Part shown: in pieces, positions 34,283-43,508 of the stretch
How the letters are laid out: each line of letters begins with the position of its first letter
Position numbering within the stretch: the stretch's first letter is position 1
Assembly: GCF_037450285.1 (NCBI RefSeq)
Contig: NZ_JAQISN010000001.1
Span: forward strand, 372,001 to 436,000
Direction of reading: 5' to 3'
From: Erwinia sp. SLM-02
Lineage (GTDB): Bacteria > Pseudomonadota > Gammaproteobacteria > Enterobacterales > Enterobacteriaceae
Length of the DNA stretch: 64,000 nucleotides
The notes under the pieces: model-generated
Seen by the model: the letters and a program-made list of their open reading frames with translations, nothing else
Databases searched by the model: none
What the model was told of the DNA's origin: nothing
Position numbers and translations under genes: made by a program

Positions 34283-34951
34283 TCAGAGCGCACATTTTAG
34301 CGGTAAATCGCACTCTTTGCTCCACTGCACGTCGCTAATTGCCAGCTGGCGTGCAAAATTGTCAATCAGCAGCGGTTGAACCGATTCCAGGCTGACTTCC
34401 GGGCGCAGCGCGTGAATGTGCGTCATCTCCAGGCCAGCGTAGCCGCAGGGATTGATCCGCAGGAAGGGGGTGAGGTCCATATCAACATTTAGCGCCAGGC
34501 CGTGGAAAGAGCAGCCATTGCGGATCCGCAGACCCAGGGAGCAAATTTTTCTGCCGTCAACATACACACCGGGCGCATCAGGGCGCGCGCTGGCCACGAT
34601 ATCAAAGTGGGCAAGCGTGGTTATTATCGTTTCTTCAAGCGCGGTGACGAGCTGACGAACACCGACTTTGCGGCGTTTGAGGTTGATCATCACATACATC
34701 ACCTGCTGACCCGGGCCGTGATAGGTCACCTGGCCGCCGCGATCGCTCTGCATCACCGGGATATCGCCCGGCATCAGCAGATGTTCAGTTTTCCCTGCCT
34801 GCCCCTGAGTAAAGACCGGCGAATGCTCTACCAGCCAGACTTCATCGGGCGTGTTTTCACTGCGCTGGTCGGTAAACTGATGCATAGCGTGGGAGACAGG
34901 CGCCCAGGGCTGGAGGCCCAGCTGGCGAATAATCAGAGTATCAGGAGACAA
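34283..34951 (-). CDS. lipB: LipB, octanoyl-ACP:protein octanoyltransferase
   Basis: Moves octanoate from acyl carrier protein to lipoyl domains, the step before LipA. The 222-aa protein has DRGGQVTYHGPGQQVMYV (near 70) with the catalytic Lys and Cys farther on in KICSLGLRIRNGCSFHGLALNV and RINPCGYAGLEMT (Cys near 175). The likely start is a TTG (MSPDTLIIRQLGLQ), as no ATG or GTG lies in frame near; a weak GGAT precedes it. It follows ybeD on the same strand. Confidence 0.94.
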   Translation of the reverse strand: MSPDTLIIRQLGLQPWAPVSHAMHQFTDQRSENTPDEVWLVEHSPVFTQGQAGKTEHLLMPGDIPVMQSDRGGQVTYHGPGQQVMYVMINLKRRKVGVRQLVTALEETIITTLAHFDIVASARPDAPGVYVDGRKICSLGLRIRNGCSFHGLALNVDMDLTPFLRINPCGYAGLEMTHIHALRPEVSLESVQPLLIDNFARQLAISDVQWSKECDLPLKCAL

Positions 34952-34992
34952 AACGCACGATCCGGTTAGAAAAGCAGGAGGGCAGTATAGCG

Positions 34993-35027
34993 CTGGTGCG
35001 GGGCAAGAACCAGTATGCCCGCACCAG
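34993..35027 (-). terminator. Hairpin between ybeD and lipB
   Basis: CTGGTGCGGG and CCCGCACCAG pair perfectly around a 15-base loop. No T run follows on the minus strand, so it may act as a pause or processing site between ybeD and lipB. Confidence 0.45.
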
Positions 35028-35035
35028 ATATGGGG

Positions 35036-35299
35036 TTACAGCACCATCCGAACAATTTCTATTTTGCCCAGCTCTTCGTACAGCGTTTCAACCTGCTCGA
35101 TATGCGTGGCGGTAATGGTGATAGAAACGGAATGGAAGTTGCCTTTGCTGCTCGGTTTAACGTCCGGAGAGTAGTCGCCCGGCGCGTGACGTTGCACGAC
35201 TTCAACCACTTGATCGACCAGCTCTGGCTGTGCCAGCCCCATTACTTTGTAGGTAAAGGAGGTTGGGAATTCGAGCAGGTCTTTAAGGTTGGTTTTCAT
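35036..35299 (-). CDS. ybeD: YbeD, DUF493 family protein
   Basis: An 87-aa cytoplasmic protein equal in length to E. coli YbeD, with LKDLLEFPTSFTYKVMGLA and SVSITITATHIEQVETLYEELG. The fold resembles small ligand-binding (ACT/ferredoxin-like) domains; function is not settled. It lies between dacA and lipB in the same direction, as in E. coli. Confidence 0.93.
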   Translation of the reverse strand: MKTNLKDLLEFPTSFTYKVMGLAQPELVDQVVEVVQRHAPGDYSPDVKPSSKGNFHSVSITITATHIEQVETLYEELGKIEIVRMVL

Positions 35300-35420
35300 A
35301 TGGACTCCGGTAACACATACAAGGAACCCCGTCGCTGCGGGAGTTCACAGATACTTATAATATGGGGATATTGTGGGATAATTTCAAGAGACGAGCGTAT
35401 GACCAGACTGCTGTCCCGCA

Positions 35421-35443
35421 GGGGCCGATCGACGATCGGCCCC
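35421..35443 (-). terminator. GC-rich hairpin after dacA
   Basis: GGGGCCGATC and GATCGGCCCC pair around GAC, 13 bp after the dacA stop. No T run on the minus strand, so it may be partial or serve to protect the 3' end. Confidence 0.5.
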
Positions 35444-35456
35444 TCAACGTGGGGAA

Positions 35457-36668
35457 TTAACCGAACCAGTGGTGGAACATCAGTTTGATGTAGTCCACGA
35501 GGCGGCCGAAGATGCCACCTTCCGGTACCTCATTGAGCACCACCAGCGGATGCTGCTCAATGGTTTTCCCGTCGAGCTGGAAGTTAATGCTACCTACCAC
35601 CTGATTTTTCTGTAATGGCGCATGCAGCTCGGTGTTAGTGAGCGTGTAGCTGGCTTTCAGGTCTTTCATCCGGCCGCGTGGGATGGTCAGATAAACGTCT
35701 TTTTCCACGCCCAGCTGGACGCGATCGCTGTTACCAAACCAGACCGGCTCGGAGGCGAACTCTTTCCCGGCCTTCAGCGGTGCGACGGTTTCAAAGAAAC
35801 GGAAGCCCCAGGTGAGCAGTTTTTTACTTTCGGTTTCACGGCCTTTATAGGTACGGCCACCCATCACCGCAGAGATCAACCGCATCTGACCTTCGGTTGC
35901 TGAAGCCACCAGGTTGTAGCCTGCCGCATCGGTGTGGCCGGTCTTGATGCCGTCCACGTTGAGGCTGGTATCCCACAGCAGACCGTTACGGTTCATCTGA
36001 CGGATATTGTTAAAGGTGAATTCTTTCTCGTGATAAACCGCATACTCATCCGGTACATCGCGGATCAGCGCGCGTCCAATCAGTGCCATGTCGCGCGGAG
36101 AGCTGTACTGACCTTCCGCATCCAGACCGTGCACCGTCTGGAAATGGGTATTCTGCAGGCCAAGCGCCTTAACGTAGTTATTCATCAGGCCAACGAACGC
36201 ATCCTGGCTACCGGCAACGTAGTCGGCCATGGCAACACAGGCATCGTTACCCGACTGCAGCACGATGCCGCGGGTCAGCTGGGAAACCGGCACACGGTCA
36301 CCGGGCTTGAGGAACATCAGCGAAGAGCCTTTGAACACCGGATTACCGGTGGCCCATGCGTCTTTACCGACGGTAACGATATCGTCCTGATGGATTTTAC
36401 CCGCCTTAACGGCCTGTCCGATGACGTAGCTGGTCATCATCTTGGTCAGGCTGGCCGGATCGCGACGCGTATCGGCGTTTTTCTCCGCCAGCACCTTACC
36501 GGAGTTATAGTCGATCAGGACGTAGGCTTCAGCATCAATCTCCGGTACGCCCGGGATCATGGTTTTAATGTTTACATCATCAGCATAGGCGACAACGTTG
36601 AGGCTGAGGGCGATTAGCGATCCTACCGTCAGGCGTTTGATCAGTCGAGAAGGGGTCAGATTGCGCAT
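35457..36668 (-). CDS. dacA: DacA, D-alanyl-D-alanine carboxypeptidase (PBP5)
   Basis: Periplasmic enzyme that trims the terminal D-Ala from murein pentapeptides and helps keep cell shape. The 403-aa product equals E. coli PBP5 in length. A signal peptide runs to about residue 29 (NVVAYA). Active-site motifs are SLTK near 73, SGN near 139 and KTG near 242. The C-terminal GRLVDYIKLMFHHWFG is the amphipathic anchor to the outer face of the inner membrane. Last gene of the mrdA-mrdB-rlpA-dacA set. Confidence 0.97.
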   Translation of the reverse strand: MRNLTPSRLIKRLTVGSLIALSLNVVAYADDVNIKTMIPGVPEIDAEAYVLIDYNSGKVLAEKNADTRRDPASLTKMMTSYVIGQAVKAGKIHQDDIVTVGKDAWATGNPVFKGSSLMFLKPGDRVPVSQLTRGIVLQSGNDACVAMADYVAGSQDAFVGLMNNYVKALGLQNTHFQTVHGLDAEGQYSSPRDMALIGRALIRDVPDEYAVYHEKEFTFNNIRQMNRNGLLWDTSLNVDGIKTGHTDAAGYNLVASATEGQMRLISAVMGGRTYKGRETESKKLLTWGFRFFETVAPLKAGKEFASEPVWFGNSDRVQLGVEKDVYLTIPRGRMKDLKASYTLTNTELHAPLQKNQVVGSINFQLDGKTIEQHPLVVLNEVPEGGIFGRLVDYIKLMFHHWFG

Positions 36669-36767
36669 GTTAAGAACGACAACATCCTGGCTAAGTTAAA
36701 AAAAGTGACTCACTATAGCAAAATCCTCTGGCAGCGACCCGCGCTAATTGTTGCGGGTCGGGCAGAA

Positions 36768-37895
36768 TCACATTGCATTGGGTGCGACGGTAATAAACGA
36801 CTGCTGGTTCGCTTCATTCGCCAGACGCTGCTGCAGTGCGGCGGCCTGCTGGCGTGAACTGAAGCGTCCAAGCTGTACGCGATAAACGTTGCCGCGGCTG
36901 TCAACCGAGCCACGGACGCCAAACTGTTTGCCCAGGCTGTTAGCAAGCTGCTGGGCGCGGGTGCCATCGCTCAGTGCGCCTACCTGCACCACGTAACTGC
37001 CGCTGCCGGAAGCGGCGGGCTGTGAGGCAGCCGCGGCGGCGACAATGGCCGGAGGGGCTGAAGACGCAGACGACGCGACCGGAGCGCTAACCGGTTCGCT
37101 GCCTTCCAGTACGCCGTTACGCAGTGGCTGGGCGGCACCCAGGAAACCACCGCCGCGCACCGGCGCACCGATAGTGTCGTCGCTGCTCAGCGTGCTGTTA
37201 TCCACCGCGCGAACATTCTGCTGCTCGTTCTGCTCCACCGGCGCGACAGAGGTCTGCGGCTGCGACATCGCTGCACCACCACCCATCGTCATGCCCGCAC
37301 CAATTTCCGGACGGGCAGGCAGGGCATAGCTTTGTTTTGCCACCGTGGTACCAATGGTACCCGGGCCAGAGAGCGTGCCATCAGGGGCAACGGCGATGTA
37401 GTCGAGGCGAACCCGGGTATTATTCGAGGTATTCAGGCGATCGGCCGCCGCACGCGACAGGTCGATAATGCGATCGGCAGTGTAAGGGCCGCGATCGTTA
37501 ACGCGCACCACGATCATCCGGCCGTTTGCCAGGTTGGTTACGCGCACGTAGCTCGGCAGCGGCAGCGTGGGATGCGCCGCGGTGAGCGCGTTGGGATCAA
37601 AAGTTTCACCCGTTGCGGTACGATTGCCCCCGACTTCTTCACCATAGGAGGTGGCCAGTCCGACCTGGCTGAAGTTGGAGGGATCCTTGATCACTTTATA
37701 GGTTTTGCCATTGACCGAGTAGTCCTGGCTGGTGCCGGGATTGATCGGTTCATAGCGAGGTTCTGCCCCGCCGATTTCCACCACCGGACCATTATAAGCC
37801 TGCTGTTGTGGGGCAGGAGCCTGCTGTTCTGTATCGGTAGTACAGGCTGCCAGCATGGCTGATGCCAGGGCAATCCAAAGCCAATCCTTACGCAT
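36768..37895 (-). CDS. rlpA: RlpA, septal-ring lipoprotein / murein-binding protein
   Basis: A 375-aa outer membrane lipoprotein: lipobox LAAC at residue 18, a double-psi beta-barrel domain from about 75 to 170 (GLATSYGEEVGGNRTATGE, RVTNLANGRMIVVRVNDRGPY), an Ala/Pro/Ser-rich linker, and a C-terminal SPOR domain from about 298 (YVVQVGALSDGTRAQQLANSLG, VQLGRFSSRQQA) that binds bare glycan strands at the septum. In Pseudomonas RlpA is a lytic transglycosylase; the E. coli form appears inactive. Sits between mrdB and dacA. Confidence 0.94.
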   Translation of the reverse strand: MRKDWLWIALASAMLAACTTDTEQQAPAPQQQAYNGPVVEIGGAEPRYEPINPGTSQDYSVNGKTYKVIKDPSNFSQVGLATSYGEEVGGNRTATGETFDPNALTAAHPTLPLPSYVRVTNLANGRMIVVRVNDRGPYTADRIIDLSRAAADRLNTSNNTRVRLDYIAVAPDGTLSGPGTIGTTVAKQSYALPARPEIGAGMTMGGGAAMSQPQTSVAPVEQNEQQNVRAVDNSTLSSDDTIGAPVRGGGFLGAAQPLRNGVLEGSEPVSAPVASSASSAPPAIVAAAAASQPAASGSGSYVVQVGALSDGTRAQQLANSLGKQFGVRGSVDSRGNVYRVQLGRFSSRQQAAALQQRLANEANQQSFITVAPNAM

Positions 37896-37906
37896 GTCTA
37901 TGCCTC

Positions 37907-39019
37907 TTAAACGCTCTTCGACAACAGTTTTCGATGGGTGTGAATCGACATAATGATCCCGAACCCGGCCATCAATACAATCAGGGCCGATCCCCCGTAG
38001 CTTACCAGCGGTAACGGTACCCCTACCACCGGTAAAATACCGCTGACCATGCCAATGTTAACAAAAACATAGACAAAGAAGATCAGCATCAATCCTCCTG
38101 CCATCACGCGACCAAAGGTGGTCTGCGCCCGGGCGGCCATCATCAGCCCACGCATGATCAGCAGTACGTAGAGTATAAGCAGGACCAGCACGCCGACCAG
38201 TCCCAGCTCTTCTGCCAGCACGGCAAAAATAAAGTCAGTATGGCGTTCGGGCAGGAATTCCAGCTGTGACTGGGTGCCGTGCAGCCAGCCTTTGCCGCGC
38301 AGGCCACCGGAGCCGATAGCAATTTTCGACTGGATGATATGATAGCCGGCCCCAAGCGGATCGCTTTCGGGGTCCAGCAGCATCATGACGCGATCGCGCT
38401 GATAGTCATGCATCAGGAAGAACCACAGTACCGGAATAAAGGCCGCGACCAGCAGAACCGCAATAGCAATCAGACGCCAGCTCATTCCGGAAAGGAACAG
38501 CACGAACAGTCCGGAAGCCGCAATCAGAATGGATGTCCCCAGGTCAGGCTGAGCGGCAACCAGCAGCGTGGGCATAAAAATCAGCACCAGCGCGATAGCG
38601 GTATTTTTCAGCGTGGGCGGGCAGACGTCGCGGTTAATAAACCGCGCCACCATCAGCGGTACGGCAATCTTCGCAATTTCAGAGGGCTGGAAGCGCACAA
38701 AGCCCAGATCCAGCCAGCGCTGTGCGCCCTTACTGATATGGCCGAACGCATCCACGGCTATCAGCAGGATCACGCAGACAATATACAGGTAGGGTGCCCA
38801 GCCTTCGTAAACGCGCGGAGGGATCTGCGCCATCACCAGCATCACCAGGATGCCCATAGCGATTTGGCCGATTTTACGCTCCATCATGCCCGGATCCTGG
38901 CCGCTGGCGCTCCACATCACCAGCGCGCTGTAAATCAGCAGCGCGGCAATAATCAGACAAAATGTTGGGTCGATATGGATTCGGGTCCAGATTGACCGTT
39001 TCTGACGGCTATCATTCAT
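37907..39019 (-). CDS. mrdB: RodA (MrdB), SEDS glycan polymerase of the elongasome
   Basis: Inner membrane murein glycosyltransferase that works with PBP2 for side-wall growth. The 370-aa protein equals the E. coli length, has ten hydrophobic helices, and shows the SEDS signature GVPLPLVSYGGSALIVLMAGFGI near the end and LPERHTDFIFAVLAEELG near 250 (with the catalytic Asp). It starts 5 bp after the mrdA stop and precedes rlpA by 11 bp. Confidence 0.96.
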   Translation of the reverse strand: MNDSRQKRSIWTRIHIDPTFCLIIAALLIYSALVMWSASGQDPGMMERKIGQIAMGILVMLVMAQIPPRVYEGWAPYLYIVCVILLIAVDAFGHISKGAQRWLDLGFVRFQPSEIAKIAVPLMVARFINRDVCPPTLKNTAIALVLIFMPTLLVAAQPDLGTSILIAASGLFVLFLSGMSWRLIAIAVLLVAAFIPVLWFFLMHDYQRDRVMMLLDPESDPLGAGYHIIQSKIAIGSGGLRGKGWLHGTQSQLEFLPERHTDFIFAVLAEELGLVGVLVLLILYVLLIMRGLMMAARAQTTFGRVMAGGLMLIFFVYVFVNIGMVSGILPVVGVPLPLVSYGGSALIVLMAGFGIIMSIHTHRKLLSKSV

Positions 39020-39024
39020 ACCGG

Positions 39025-40929
39025 TTATTCACCTTCATAGCCCGGCGGCGTAGGCGCAGCGTCAGGCAGGTTGGTATTGTTATCGCCCAGAATAATATGG
39101 TCGAGGATCTGGCGCATGATGGTGCCGACGGCCGGTCCTGCGCCGCCGTTCTCCAGGATCATAGCCACCGCAACGCGGGGGTGATCGTAAGGGGCAAAGG
39201 CGGTCATCAGCTTGTGGTCGCGCAGACGCTCGGTCAGCTTATGGGCGTTATACGTTTCATTGGCCTTCAGGCCGAAGACCTGAGCCGTACCGGACTTAGC
39301 GGCGATCTTATACGGCGCATCTTCAAAGCTTTTACGTGCGGTTCCGTTCGGGCGGTTTGCCACGCCGTACATACCGTCTTTGGCGATTTCCCAGTAGCCG
39401 GTATGAATATCGGCGATGGGAGGCTGAACGGGCTGCCGCCAGGGAACTTTCGTCTCACCCTGCATGGTATCCATCATCAGATGCGGCGTCTTAATCACCC
39501 CGTCGTTAATCAGGATCATCAGAGCCTTATTCATCTGCACCGGCGTAGCGGTCCAGTAGCCCTGGCCGATACCGACCGGAATGGTATCACCCTGGTACCA
39601 GGGTTTTTTAAAGCGTTTCATTTTCCAGTCGCGGGTTGGCATATTGCCCGCCGTCTCTTCCACCAGGTCAATGCCGGAGAGATGACCGTAGCCGAATTTA
39701 CTCATCCATTCGCTCAGGCGATCGATGCCCATATCGTAGGCAACCTGATAGAAGAAGGTATCCGCCGACTCCTCCAGCGATTTCGTCACGTTCAGGCGAC
39801 CGTGGCCCCAGCGCTTCCAGTCGCGGAAGCGTTTTTCAGAACCGGGCAGCTGCCACCAGCCGGGGTCAAACAGGCTGGTATTGCGGGTAATCACGCCTGC
39901 GGTCAGCGCCGATACGGCAATATAAGGTTTCACCGTTGAGGCCGGAGGATAAGCACCCTGGGTGGCCCGGTTAATCAGCGGACGGTTTTCATCATGCAGC
40001 AGGCCGTTGTAGTCCTTGCTGGAGATGCCGTCGACAAACAGGTTAGGGTCGTAGCTCGGCATGGAGACCATCGCCAGCAGCTCACCGTTGCGCGGATCGG
40101 ACACCACGACCGCAGCTCGGCTTCCCGCCAGCAGCGTTTCAATGTACTGCTGTAGCTTGAGGTCGATAGTCAGATGAATATCGCGACCGGCCTGCGGCGA
40201 CTGTTCGTGAAGCTGGCGGATAACCCGGCCACGGTTGTTCACCTCAACCTCTTCGTAACCGGTTTTTCCGTGCAGCACGTCCTCGTAATAGCGTTCGATA
40301 CCCAGCTTGCCGATATCATGGGTCGCGGCGTAGTTTGGCCACTTGCCCTCTTTATCCAGGCGCTCGACATCGCGATCGTTAATCTTGGAAACGTAGCCGA
40401 GTACGTGCGTCAGTGCCGAACCATACGGGTAGTAGCGGCGCTGGTAGCCTTTAACCTCAACGCCGGGGAACCGGTACTGATTTACGGCAAAGCGTGCCAC
40501 CTGGACATCGTTCAGCCCGGTTTTCAGGGCAATAGAGGTAAAGCGCCGCGAGCGCTTACGTTCTTTCTGGAAGGCTTCGATATCGTCGTCGGTGAGGTCA
40601 ACGATTGGTTTTAACGCCTGCAGCGTCTGCAGCAGGTTATCAACTTTTTCCGGCACCAGTTCAATCTGATAAATGGTGCGGTTCAGGGCCAGCGGAATGC
40701 CGTTGCGATCGTAAATGATGCCGCGGCTGGGGGCGACCGGCACCAGCTTGATGCGGTTTTCATTAGAACGGGTGCTGTAATCTTCAAAGCGGACGATTTG
40801 CAGGTGGTAAAGATTCACCACCAGCACACCGGAGAGCACAAGGATGCCCAAAAATGCGATAAGCGCACGGCGAACAAACAGCGTCTGTTCGGCGGTATAG
40901 TCACGAAAGGAGTTACGTTGTAATTTCAT
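39025..40929 (-). CDS. mrdA: PBP2 (MrdA), elongation transpeptidase
   Basis: Class B penicillin-binding protein that cross-links murein during rod elongation. The 634-aa protein has one N-terminal membrane helix (ALIAFLGILVLSGVLVVNLY), a dimerisation domain, and the transpeptidase motifs STVK near 330, SAD near 388 and KSGTAQ near 545. Length matches E. coli (633). It lies 33 bp after rlmH and directly before mrdB, so it is part of a long minus-strand unit with rsfS and rlmH. Confidence 0.97.
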   Translation of the reverse strand: MKLQRNSFRDYTAEQTLFVRRALIAFLGILVLSGVLVVNLYHLQIVRFEDYSTRSNENRIKLVPVAPSRGIIYDRNGIPLALNRTIYQIELVPEKVDNLLQTLQALKPIVDLTDDDIEAFQKERKRSRRFTSIALKTGLNDVQVARFAVNQYRFPGVEVKGYQRRYYPYGSALTHVLGYVSKINDRDVERLDKEGKWPNYAATHDIGKLGIERYYEDVLHGKTGYEEVEVNNRGRVIRQLHEQSPQAGRDIHLTIDLKLQQYIETLLAGSRAAVVVSDPRNGELLAMVSMPSYDPNLFVDGISSKDYNGLLHDENRPLINRATQGAYPPASTVKPYIAVSALTAGVITRNTSLFDPGWWQLPGSEKRFRDWKRWGHGRLNVTKSLEESADTFFYQVAYDMGIDRLSEWMSKFGYGHLSGIDLVEETAGNMPTRDWKMKRFKKPWYQGDTIPVGIGQGYWTATPVQMNKALMILINDGVIKTPHLMMDTMQGETKVPWRQPVQPPIADIHTGYWEIAKDGMYGVANRPNGTARKSFEDAPYKIAAKSGTAQVFGLKANETYNAHKLTERLRDHKLMTAFAPYDHPRVAVAMILENGGAGPAVGTIMRQILDHIILGDNNTNLPDAAPTPPGYEGE

Positions 40930-40962
40930 CCGCTGCTTTGTTTGTCCGGTTAACCCAGTTCG

Positions 40963-41433
40963 TTATTCACGATGATAGGGGTGGTTCGCAGTAATGCTCC
41001 ATGCACGATACAAACTCTCTGCAACCAAAACGCGTACCAGCGGATGGGGCAGGGTCAGCGCTGAGAGTGACCAGCTTTGTTCCGCCGCAGCCTTGCAGGC
41101 GGGTGACAGGCCTTCCGGTCCGCCGATCAGCAGACTGACATCGCGTCCGTCCTGCTTCCAGCGTTCCAGCTGACTGGCAAGCTGTGGGGTTTCCCACGGC
41201 TGGCCGGGTATGTCCAGCGTAACGATGCGGTTGCCTTTACCGGTAGCGGCCAGCATCATTTCACCTTCTTTTTCCAGAATGCGTTTGATGTCGGCATTCT
41301 TACCGCGCTTCCCGGCAGGAACCTCGACCAGCTCAAACGGCATATCTTTCGGAAAACGCCGCAGATATTCCATAAATCCAGTCTGTACCCAGTCGGGCAT
41401 TTTTGTGCCGACGGCAACCAGCTGCAGCTTCAC
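40963..41433 (-). CDS. rlmH: RlmH, 23S rRNA pseudouridine-1915 N3-methyltransferase
   Basis: SPOUT-class methyltransferase acting on the 70S ribosome at pseudouridine 1915. The 156-aa product has VTLDIPGQPWETPQLASQLERW, SLLIGGPEGLSPACK (the SAM-binding knot, near 103-117) and the C-terminal EQLYRAW-like ESLYRAWSITANHPYHRE. Follows rsfS by 3 bp, as in other enterobacteria. Confidence 0.96.
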   Translation of the reverse strand: MKLQLVAVGTKMPDWVQTGFMEYLRRFPKDMPFELVEVPAGKRGKNADIKRILEKEGEMMLAATGKGNRIVTLDIPGQPWETPQLASQLERWKQDGRDVSLLIGGPEGLSPACKAAAEQSWSLSALTLPHPLVRVLVAESLYRAWSITANHPYHRE

Positions 41434-41436
41434 GGC

Positions 41437-41754
41437 TTAACTCCAGAGCTTTTCCAGTTCGTAGAGCTTGCGGCTCTCTTCCTGCATAACGTGAACAATA
41501 ATTTCGCCCAGATCGACAACGACCCAGTCGGCTGCGGCGCGGCCATCAACGCTGAACGGGCGCAGACCTGCCAGGCGAGCTTCCTGCACAACGTGTTCTG
41601 CAATGGAAACCACGTGACGGGTTGAGGTGCCGGTGCAGATCACCATGCAGTCGGTGATGCTGGATTTGCCCTGGACGTCGATAGCAATGATGTCCTGGCC
41701 TTTCAGATCGTCAATTTTATCAATGACGAAGTCTTGGAGTGCTTTACCTTGCAA
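41437..41754 (-). CDS. rsfS: RsfS, ribosomal silencing factor
   Basis: Binds ribosomal protein L14 and keeps subunits apart in starvation. Start taken at TTG 41754 (MQGKALQDFVIDK when read as start), with AAGGGGG six bases upstream; this gives 105 aa, equal to E. coli. The longer open frame to 41964 lies in nadD and is unlike the family. LDVQGKSSITDCMVICTGTSTRHVVSI-type core and VIVHVMQEESRKLYELEKLW are nearly unchanged. Confidence 0.94.
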   Translation of the reverse strand: MQGKALQDFVIDKIDDLKGQDIIAIDVQGKSSITDCMVICTGTSTRHVVSIAEHVVQEARLAGLRPFSVDGRAAADWVVVDLGEIIVHVMQEESRKLYELEKLWS

Positions 41755-41803
41755 AAGGTTCCCCCTTGGGATTGAGTTCGGGTTGGGCTGATGCCCTGAA
41801 AAA

Positions 41804-42484
41804 TTAGCGGCGAAGTATAGCATGCGGATTCGGGTTCCGATATAAACCCTCGCGCATGATAAATTCACTGACCGACGACGGTAGCAAATCGGCATCCGAC
41901 CGGCCCTGATGGAGCCGTTCGCGGATTTCCGTCGCGGAAATGGAAACCAGCGGCGTGTCGGCAAGCAGAATGTGACCCGCCGGTTTTTGGTGTAGTTCCT
42001 CTGGCCGGTCGGTCAGATGCTGCTCCAGCCAGTGCTGCTGTTCCGGCGTGTCCATTGTCTGACTGTATCCCGGGCGTCTTAGTACCAGCAGATGGCACAG
42101 CGACAGCAAATCCTGCCAGCGATGCCACTTGTGCAGGGAAAGCAGGGAATCCTGTCCGATGATGAAGGCCAGCGGCTGGTCAGGTCCGCGCTCCTGACGA
42201 AGTTCGTCCAGCGTATCAACCGTAAACGAGGGCGTATCCCGCCGCATTTCCCGCAGATCGAGACTGAATAACGGATTGCCGGCAATCGCCAGCCTGACCA
42301 TCTCGATTCGCTGCGCGGGAGACGCTTCCGGCTGCGGGCGATGGGGAGGAACGTTGTTGGGCAGCAGCGTCACGTTTTGCAGCCCGACCCGTGCCGCCAG
42401 AGCTTCAACGGGCTTCAGATGACCGTAGTGAATCGGGTCGAACGTGCCGCCGTACAGCGCATGAAGTTGACTGTTATCCGGCAT
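41804..42484 (-). CDS. nadD: NadD, nicotinate-mononucleotide adenylyltransferase
   Basis: Joins AMP to nicotinate mononucleotide to make deamido-NAD. The 226-aa protein has the nucleotidyltransferase motif YGGTFDPIHYGHLK near 12 and ISATEIRERL near 185, with IIGQDSL near 110. ATG at 42484 is used; a GTG lies one codon before it. The start overlaps the holA end by 11 bp. The C-terminus runs about a dozen residues longer than in E. coli. Confidence 0.95.
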   Translation of the reverse strand: MPDNSQLHALYGGTFDPIHYGHLKPVEALAARVGLQNVTLLPNNVPPHRPQPEASPAQRIEMVRLAIAGNPLFSLDLREMRRDTPSFTVDTLDELRQERGPDQPLAFIIGQDSLLSLHKWHRWQDLLSLCHLLVLRRPGYSQTMDTPEQQHWLEQHLTDRPEELHQKPAGHILLADTPLVSISATEIRERLHQGRSDADLLPSSVSEFIMREGLYRNPNPHAILRR

Positions 42485-43508
42485 CACAAAAGCTCGTCGG
42501 GAAGGCCGGATGACAAAGCAGCAGCGCCAGCGTTTCCAGTTCGGACCACACAGACTGGCCGTAATCCTGCTTGAGCGTGAGTTCGATGCGCGCCAGCAGA
42601 TGAATGCCCTGAGTCAGGGTTGCGGGTGACAGCCGCTGTAGCGCCTCGCTGAACAGCGCCCGGCGGTTTTGCCACACGCGATGCTGATCGAACAGCGTGC
42701 GCATCGGGGTCTGCGCCATCTGGCGCTTCAGCGTTGCCAGCAGCAGCAGATCGCGCTGCAGGGTACGCAGCAGTATCACCGGCTCACTGTCTTCATTGCG
42801 CATCTGGCGCAAAATATGAAGTGCGCGCTTACTTTTCCCGGCAAGCAGGGCGTCAACCCAGTGATAAGGGGTGAAGTGCGCCGAATCGGTCACCGCCTGC
42901 TCAACCCGCGGCAGCGTCAGCTTTCCGTCCGGCCACAGCAGGGCCAGCCGCTCAAGCGCCTGCGAAAGCGCCAGCAGATTGCCTTCGTAGCAGTAGCAAA
43001 GCAGGTGGCTGGCGGCCTCGTCGAGCGTGAGCTGCATTTTTTTTGCCCGGGCGCTGACCCAGCGCGGCAGCTGCGCCTGTTCCGGCGTCTGGCAGGGGAT
43101 CGTGGCACCCTGGTGGCTTAATGCCTTGTACCAGGCGCTGTTTTCCTGCGCTTTGGTGAGTTTTGCCGCGCGAAGTATCAGTAATATATCGCTGTGCAGC
43201 AGACCCGAGAGCGTCAGTAGCTGCTCGTTCATCGCCGCATTGGGACCGTTCTCCGGCAGGATCAACAGCAGCGTCTGGCGGGTAGAAAACAGGCTGAGTT
43301 CCTGACAGGTGGCAAAAATTGCCTGCCAGTCAGTACTGGTATCCAGCGTAGCACTGTGGTGCTCGGTAAAGCCCTGCTGCTGCGCGGCGTCACGGATGAC
43401 ATCCTGCGACTCCTGCAGCAACAGCGGCTCGTTACCGCTTAATAAGTAGCAGGCGCGCAGCCCTTCACGGAGCTGCGCGCCAAGCTGTTCAGGATAAATC
43501 CTGATCAT
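42474..43508 (-). CDS. holA: HolA, DNA polymerase III delta subunit
   Basis: Subunit of the clamp loader that opens the beta clamp. The 344-aa protein follows E. coli delta (343 aa): MIRIYPEQLGAQLREGLRACYLLSGNEPLLLQES at the N-terminus with the beta-binding region, then an AAA+-like fold without a working P-loop. It overlaps lptE by ATGA and nadD by 11 bp, so leuS-lptE-holA-nadD form one message. Confidence 0.95.
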   Translation of the reverse strand: MIRIYPEQLGAQLREGLRACYLLSGNEPLLLQESQDVIRDAAQQQGFTEHHSATLDTSTDWQAIFATCQELSLFSTRQTLLLILPENGPNAAMNEQLLTLSGLLHSDILLILRAAKLTKAQENSAWYKALSHQGATIPCQTPEQAQLPRWVSARAKKMQLTLDEAASHLLCYCYEGNLLALSQALERLALLWPDGKLTLPRVEQAVTDSAHFTPYHWVDALLAGKSKRALHILRQMRNEDSEPVILLRTLQRDLLLLATLKRQMAQTPMRTLFDQHRVWQNRRALFSEALQRLSPATLTQGIHLLARIELTLKQDYGQSVWSELETLALLLCHPAFPTSFCDAG